This document shows, in pieces, positions 6,020 to 9,304 of a stretch of 9,304 nucleotides of DNA. Source of the stretch: UBA5734 sp964528645 (GTDB lineage: Bacteria > Bacillota > Clostridia > Saccharofermentanales > UBA5734). Under the pieces are notes generated by a model that was not told the DNA's origin, did no database searches, and saw nothing but the letters and a program-made list of their open reading frames with translations. Positions within the stretch are counted from its first letter, which is position 1. Each line of letters begins with the position of its first letter. A program made the position numbers and the translations under genes. The stretch covers positions 1-9,304 of the forward strand of contig CAZGSR010000060.1 in the NCBI GenBank assembly GCA_964528645.1, read 5' to 3'.

Positions 6020-7561
6020 TCAGACAGTGGCCAGGGCCATGATGACGTCCTGAGTCGCTTCTTCGATCGGCAGCTCGCCAGTGATCTTGCCTTCGGCAAC
6101 GACATAGATACGGTCGCTCATACCAAGGACTTCCGGCAGCTCCGACGAAATCATGATGATGCTCAGTCCTTGTTCGATCAGCTGGTTCATGATGGAGTAG
6201 ATTTCGAATTTGGCACCAACGTCGATGCCGCGGGTCGGTTCATCGAGGATCAGGATCTTCGGCTGGGTGAACAGCCATTTGCCGAGCGATACTTTCTGCT
6301 GGTTACCACCGGACAGCTTGCCTGTCTTCATTTCAATGCTCGGCGCCTTGATCGTGAGGTCGTCTTTGTATTGATTGGCGACCTTGATCTCCTCGTTCTC
6401 ATCAATGACACCGTTCTTGGCCAGGGATTTGAGGTTGGCCAGGGTGATGTTCTGCTTGATGTCATCAATCAGGATCAGACCGTCACCTTTGCGGTCTTCG
6501 GTGACATAGGCAATGCCTCGCTTGATGGCCTGGCCGGGAGATCTGAGGGAGACTGTTTCGCCGTTGAGCTTCATTTCGCCCTGGATCTTGTAATCACGTG
6601 GGTTGCCGAAAATCGACAAGGCCAGCTCGGTGCGTCCGGCACCCATCAAGCCTGACAGGCCAATAACCTCGCCACGGCGGACATTGAAATTGACATCCTT
6701 CAGAATATTGCGCCCGACAGCCGGGTCATAAGCGGTCCAATTGCTGATTTCGAGTACTTTGTCGCCCTGCGGCTTTTTCGGCCGTTTCGGATAAATATCA
6801 TCGATTGCCCGGCCGACCATGTTCTTGATCAGAACCGGCTCTGTGACCTCGCCTTTGGCGGCATCGAGGGAACAGATCGTCTGGCCATCGCGCAGGACAG
6901 TGACTGTATCGGCAATCGAGATGACTTCCTTGAGTTTATGCGAAATCATGATTGAGGTGATGCCTTCTGCGCGCAGTTCTTTCAAAAGCATCAGGAGATT
7001 TGCCGAGTCGTCCTCATTCAGGGCGGCGGTCGGTTCGTCGAGGATCAGCAGCTTGATGTTCTTGGAAAATGCCTTGGCGATCTCGACCAACTGCTGCTTG
7101 CCGACACCCATGTCCTTGACTTTCGTCTCGGGATTGACCTTGAGCTTGACTTTTTCCAGCATTTTCGTCGCCTGGACGATCGTTTCGTTCCAGTCGACGG
7201 TGCGCCCTTTTTTGATCTCATGACCGAGGTAGATGTTCTCGTAGATGGTCATGTCCGGAACCAGGGCCAGTTCCTGGTAAATGATCGCGATGCCCGCTTT
7301 TTCGGAATCCGCGATGCCGCGGTACGATTGCACCTGGCCATTGAGGACGATGTCCCCCGTGTAGTCACCGTGAGGATAGACGCCGGAGAGGACCTTCATC
7401 AAGGTCGATTTGCCTGCGCCGTTTTCACCAACCAGACAATGGATTTCGCCCCGCTTGACGCGGAAGTTGACGTTGCTCAGGGCCTTGACGCCAGGAAATT
7501 CCTTGGTGATGTTGCGCATTTCCAGAATGTAGTCAGTTGATTGTGACACTTCTTTCAACAC
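6020..7561 (-). CDS. mmsA: Multiple-monosaccharide ABC transporter ATP-binding protein (MmsA/GguA/XylG type)
   Basis: This cytoplasmic subunit hydrolyses ATP to drive sugar import through the permease encoded downstream. It is about 513 residues with two ABC cassettes, as in CUT2 ATPases. The first has Walker A GENGAGKST (45-53), Q-loop Gln96, a signature region MGVGKQQ (151-157), Walker B LLILDEPTA (171-179) and H-loop His208. The second has a degenerate Walker A, GLMGAGRTE (304-312) with Arg in place of Lys, a full LSGGNQQK signature (416-423), Walker B ILILDEPTRG (436-445), and Ser in place of the switch His in ISSELPEV. This asymmetry is normal for the family. The start is uncertain: the frame opens with GTG at 7561, but TTG at 7558 is better placed, five bases after AAGGG. 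No AGGAGG site is present, unlike its neighbours, suggesting weaker translation. It follows chvE across a 237-base structured gap. Confidence 0.95.
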   Translation of the reverse strand: MLKEVSQSTDYILEMRNITKEFPGVKALSNVNFRVKRGEIHCLVGENGAGKSTLMKVLSGVYPHGDYTGDIVLNGQVQSYRGIADSEKAGIAIIYQELALVPDMTIYENIYLGHEIKKGRTVDWNETIVQATKMLEKVKLKVNPETKVKDMGVGKQQLVEIAKAFSKNIKLLILDEPTAALNEDDSANLLMLLKELRAEGITSIMISHKLKEVISIADTVTVLRDGQTICSLDAAKGEVTEPVLIKNMVGRAIDDIYPKRPKKPQGDKVLEISNWTAYDPAVGRNILKDVNFNVRRGEVIGLSGLMGAGRTELALSIFGNPRDYKIQGEMKLNGETVSLRSPGQAIKRGIAYVTEDRKGDGLILIDDIKQNITLANLKSLAKNGVIDENEEIKVANQYKDDLTIKAPSIEMKTGKLSGGNQQKVSLGKWLFTQPKILILDEPTRGIDVGAKFEIYSIMNQLIEQGLSIIMISSELPEVLGMSDRIYVVAEGKITGELPIEEATQDVIMALATV

Positions 7562-7660
7562 TTCCCTTCGTAATGGATGATCTGGTCGCTGAAAACTGAA
7601 CAGACCGGGCGGTTATTTAAATTGTATAACAATGATGGTTGTGTAAACAGTGAATTTTGT
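7562..7660 (-). other. AT-rich leader of mmsA with a possible internal promoter
   Basis: This stretch lies between the intergenic hairpin and the ATPase start codon and is markedly AT-rich. It contains the palindrome ATTGT-ATA-ACAAT (7621-7633), which on the minus strand overlaps TGTTATACA, an extended -10-like sequence without a convincing -35. It could be an internal promoter or operator giving some ATPase/permease transcription independent of chvE. I see no gene here. Confidence 0.25.
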
Positions 7661-7738
7661 GAAAAATGTACCCCTGACAGGGCAGAATCGCAGCAACCTT
7701 GCGGCTGCCACGATCCTGCTGTCAACAATCCGAGGGGT
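7661..7738 (-). terminator. Large intergenic stem-loop with U5: attenuator between chvE and mmsA
   Basis: In the minus-strand RNA, GCAGGAUCG (7719-7711) pairs with CGAUUCUGC (7690-7682) including one G-U. A tandem UG/UG wobble follows, then GCAGCC (7708-7703) pairs with GGUUGC (7698-7693) around a GCAA tetraloop (7702-7699). Outer stems UGACA/UGUCA (7724-7720 with 7679-7675, two-base CC bulge) and ACCCC/GGGGU (7738-7734 with 7674-7670) extend it. It ends in ACAUUUUUC (7669-7661). The wobble pairs would be mismatches on the other strand, so the structure favours the minus-strand transcript. It lies about 60 bases after the chvE stop and fits a partial terminator or 3'-end stabiliser that yields more receptor than ATPase and permease. 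Confidence 0.65.
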
Positions 7739-7741
7739 CAG

Positions 7742-7761
7742 GCCAGAGGAGATGATCTGGC
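7742..7761 (-). promoter_or_regulatory. Second small hairpin downstream of chvE
   Basis: GCCAGA and TCTGGC (7761-7756 and 7747-7742, read on the minus strand) form a perfect six-base stem around an eight-base loop, between the chvE stop and the large stem-loop. The flanks carry CCCCTGAC (minus strand of 7771-7778), which can pair with GTCAGGGG (minus strand of 7671-7678) of the larger structure. Two mutually exclusive folds are therefore possible. Confidence 0.4.
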
Positions 7762-7798
7762 TTTCAGGGGGTCAGGGGAGGGGAATACGGCGAGAGGA

Positions 7799-8977
7799 TT
7801 AGTTCAGGCCGGTGAAATCAGAGGCGGCATAGTAGCCGGAATCGATCAGGGCGGACTTGACATTGGCCTGGTCGACGACGATGACTTCGGTTTGTTTGGC
7901 TTTGACGTCGACTTTTTTGTTATTGTAGGAACCTGTGGTCTGCGGATCTTCACCCTTCAGGATGGAGACGGCCATGGTGATGGAGTCAGCAACGAGGCTG
8001 CGGACGTCTTTGAAAACGGTCATGCTCTGCTTGCCATCGATGATGTACTGGACAGAAGCTTTTTCTGCGTCCTGGCCGGTGACGACGAAGCTGGTGACGT
8101 CTTTGTCAGCGGCAAAGGTGTCAGCGATGGAACGGGCGGTACCGTCGTTCGGAGCGAGGATGTAGACATCGCCCTTGTCGGCAGCGGTGGCATTGGTCAG
8201 GTGGGCTTCGGCTTTGTTCTTGGCTTCGTTGAAGTCCCAGTTGGTTGTGACCTGGCCAATGATGGCGGCCATTTCGTCACGGGTCAGAGTAGCCTTGGCC
8301 TGCAGTTTGACAGCTTCGGCCGAGTTCTTGATCACGAAAGTACCGTCAGCGATCTTGGGCTGCAGCACGTTCCAGGCACCTTCGAAGAACAGGAAGGCGT
8401 TGTTGTCGGAGGACGCACCGGCATACAGATAGAGCGGGGCACCCTTGGCGCCGGCAGCGGTGGCTTTGTCAATCAGGTACTGGCCCTGGGCAGCGCCGAC
8501 AGCAATGCTGTCAAAGGTCACGTAGTAGTTGACGTTTTCACTGGAGGTGATCAGGCGGTCGTAGGAGATGACCTTGACACCAGCAGCGGCGGCAGCGTCA
8601 GCGGCGGCAGCGGCAGCATCGCCGTCCTGCGGACAGATGATCAGGACTTTGATGCCCTTGGTGATCAGCGCTTCAACATTCGATTTTTCAGTAGCAGAGG
8701 AACCTTGGCTGAAGAGAACTTCAGATTTGAAGCCTGCTTCTTGCAGGGCAGCGGTGAAACGGCCCTCGTCCTGGACCCAGCGGGGTTCGTCCTTGGTCGG
8801 CAAAACGATACCAACGTCGAGGCCGCCAGAAGCGGGAGCAGCGGTGGTTTCGCCGGCAGCAGTCGTGCCAGCCGGAGCAGCGGTGGTGGAAGTCGACGCA
8901 CAGCCTGCGATACCGAACAGGGCGAGCATCAGAGTCAGAACCAGAATGAGTGCAACTGATTTCTTGACAGATTTCAT
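7799..8977 (-). CDS. chvE: Multiple-monosaccharide-binding lipoprotein of the ABC transporter (ChvE type)
   Basis: This extracytoplasmic receptor captures sugars and delivers them to the permease. The 392-residue precursor begins with MKSVKK and a hydrophobic core, then the lipobox IAGC with Cys26 as the lipidated residue. A Ser/Thr/Ala/Pro-rich linker follows (about 27-52). The mature periplasmic-binding fold has ChvE-like landmarks: VGIVLPTKDEPRW (55-67), SYDRLI (138-143), TFDS (154-157), DNNAFLFFEGA (191-201), NDGTA (277-281), TGQDAE (300-305) and VFKDVR (321-326). A polyalanine helix (121-133) is notable. I chose the ATG at 8977 because AGGAGG (8992-8987) lies nine bases upstream and the lipoprotein signal starts there; the frame extends to 9031 without a signal-like sequence. 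It is first in the operon with mmsA and mmsB. In Agrobacterium, ChvE binds many aldoses; the ligand here is unproven. Confidence 0.94.
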   Translation of the reverse strand: MKSVKKSVALILVLTLMLALFGIAGCASTSTTAAPAGTTAAGETTAAPASGGLDVGIVLPTKDEPRWVQDEGRFTAALQEAGFKSEVLFSQGSSATEKSNVEALITKGIKVLIICPQDGDAAAAAADAAAAAGVKVISYDRLITSSENVNYYVTFDSIAVGAAQGQYLIDKATAAGAKGAPLYLYAGASSDNNAFLFFEGAWNVLQPKIADGTFVIKNSAEAVKLQAKATLTRDEMAAIIGQVTTNWDFNEAKNKAEAHLTNATAADKGDVYILAPNDGTARSIADTFAADKDVTSFVVTGQDAEKASVQYIIDGKQSMTVFKDVRSLVADSITMAVSILKGEDPQTTGSYNNKKVDVKAKQTEVIVVDQANVKSALIDSGYYAASDFTGLN

Positions 8978-9003
8978 GATTTCTTTCCTCCTCATGATTT
9001 GGC

Positions 9004-9018
9004 CGGGGGCGTTCCCCG
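9004..9018 (-). promoter_or_regulatory. GC hairpin in the chvE leader
   Basis: CGGGG (9004-9008) and CCCCG (9014-9018) form a compact five-base GC stem with a five-base loop, about 12 bases upstream of the chvE ribosome binding site. It is not followed by a U-tract. It may stabilise the 5' end of the message or influence initiation. A 9-bp direct repeat, TCATGATTT, flanks the ribosome binding site (8974-8982 and 8992-9000). Confidence 0.3.
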
Positions 9019-9077
9019 ACCCTACACTCACAGGCTAACACAACACAATCTTCACTTGCTTGTCACAAATCTTTCAT

Positions 9078-9105
9078 ATTTTAAGTGAAATGCCCAGTGT
9101 GCTAA
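9078..9105 (-). promoter_or_regulatory. Candidate promoter of the chvE-mmsA-mmsB operon
   Basis: On the minus strand TTAGCA (9105-9100) and TAAAAT (9083-9078) are separated by 16 bases and match the sigma70 consensus at four and five of six positions. A start near 9071 would give a leader of about 90 bases. An alternative TTGCGA within the palindrome at 9118-9134 has only a poor -10 partner. No other promoter in the region looks better. Confidence 0.35.
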
Positions 9106-9117
9106 AAAGATCTGGAC

Positions 9118-9134
9118 TTTCTTGTCGCAAGAAA
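9118..9134. promoter_or_regulatory. 17-bp palindrome, possible operator
   Basis: TTTCTTG (9118-9124) and CAAGAAA (9128-9134) are perfect inverted arms around TCG. The site lies 13 bases upstream of the candidate -35 of the transporter operon, a common location for an activator or dimeric-repressor site. It lacks a U-tract and is too short for a convincing terminator. The regulator is not encoded in the window. Confidence 0.4.
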
Positions 9135-9153
9135 ATGCTAGCGGTGGGCGCAT

Positions 9154-9188
9154 GCGAAAGGTGCAAGCGAAAGGTGCAAGCGATTTCC
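9154..9188. promoter_or_regulatory. 13-bp tandem repeat forming two overlapping cre-like boxes
   Basis: GCGAAAGGTGCAA is present twice in tandem (9154-9166 and 9167-9179), followed by GCGA. TGCAAGCGATTTCC (9175-9188) fits the CcpA cre pattern TGNAANCGNWNNCW except for the last base. TGCAAGCGAAAGGT (9162-9175) also fits except for one base. Catabolite control of a sugar transporter in Bacillota would be expected. Binding by CcpA is inference and depends on the organism having CcpA. Confidence 0.4.
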
Positions 9189-9248
9189 TCTAAACCCTTT
9201 CAAAGAATGACTTTCTTATTCGATATCATTCCGATAGACTTGAATCAT

Positions 9249-9304
9249 TCATCTTATTTCCTTCAGTTCATTTTCAGGCCCCAAGAACAGTGCCTCCAAT
9301 TCAA
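9249..9304 (-). CDS. Possible C-terminal end of an upstream gene, cut by the window edge
   Basis: Reading the minus strand from the right edge gives 17 codons ending ELEALFLGPENELKEIR, then TGA at 9251-9249. The composition is protein-like (amphipathic, acidic) and the rest of 9032-9248 is clearly non-coding, so this may be the end of a gene upstream of the transporter operon. It is too short to identify, and the frame could be open by chance. Confidence 0.35.
   Translation of the reverse strand, partial: ELEALFLGPENELKEIR

Noticed and set aside
5393..6655. Long open frame on the + strand (about 420 codons) across the mmsA-mmsB junction
   Set aside because: It is antisense to two recognised genes and their gap, has Asp/Arg/Gln-rich non-protein-like composition, and matches no family I recognise.
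8568..8625. GCN-rich repeat within chvE as a possible microsatellite or inserted element
   Set aside because: It encodes the polyalanine helix in the expected place of the binding protein, in frame, so it is ordinary coding sequence.
7577..8959. Long open frame on the + strand (about 460 codons) opposite chvE
   Set aside because: It is exactly antisense to a clear sugar-binding lipoprotein, its translation is a low-complexity Gly/Asp/Ser/Val mixture, and it lacks a ribosome binding site. It is a by-product of GC-rich codon use.
4748..8977. Ribose (Rbs) or galactose (Mgl) transporter
   Set aside because: The permease is about 390 residues, longer than RbsC or MglC, and the receptor motifs match ChvE rather than RbsB or MglB.
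9154..9179. CRISPR-like or iteron array
   Set aside because: There are only two abutting 13-bp units with no spacers, no cas genes and no replication protein. Regulatory repeats are the simpler reading.

Overview
The window suggests an anaerobic, fermentative, hydrogen-metabolising bacterium of moderately high GC content (coding regions look to be in the mid-50s percent by eye). The evidence is a HydF maturase for [FeFe]-hydrogenase, strong AGGAGG ribosome binding sites before almost every gene, a lipoprotein sugar receptor with a long Thr/Ala-rich linker, and cre-like (CcpA-type) boxes upstream of a sugar transporter. Together these fit Bacillota (Clostridia) best. A spirochaete or another anaerobe with similar ChvE-type transporters cannot be excluded, and the lineage is inference.

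Layout, left to right. Positions 1-185 are non-coding leader with a UUCG-capped hairpin. On the + strand, 186-950 encodes a YgiD/DODA-type extradiol dioxygenase family protein. A bidirectional terminator (976-1027) separates it from the convergent minus-strand genes. Reading leftwards on the minus strand, the first operon is a small hemerythrin-like (HHE/RIC-type) protein (4317-3829), aspartate ammonia-lyase (3736-2342) and HydF (2269-1037). Its probable promoter lies about 230 bases upstream of the first start codon. A 20-bp perfect inverted repeat (4601-4645) and a terminator hairpin (4669-4703) separate it from the second minus-strand operon.

The second operon is a complete CUT2 multiple-monosaccharide ABC transporter: ChvE-type sugar-binding lipoprotein (8977-7799), double-domain ATPase (7561-6020) and permease (5920-4748). 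A large intergenic RNA structure followed by U5 sits between the receptor and ATPase genes and probably attenuates transcription. Upstream of chvE, 9032-9248 holds a candidate promoter, two overlapping cre-like boxes built on a 13-bp tandem repeat, and a 17-bp palindrome. A short open frame at the right edge may be the C-terminus of another minus-strand gene.

How the genes work together: the transporter imports aldose sugars for fermentation, and surplus electrons could leave as H2 through an [FeFe]-hydrogenase matured by HydF. Aspartase could release ammonia locally, possibly for the azadithiolate bridge of the H-cluster. The hemerythrin-like protein could sense or scavenge O2/NO or handle iron. 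HydE, HydG and the hydrogenase itself are not in this window. The most noteworthy items are the hemerythrin-aspA-hydF grouping, the apparently degenerate iron site of the hemerythrin-like protein, and the chvE-mmsA intergenic RNA structure. I did not find a clearly unprecedented multi-gene system.
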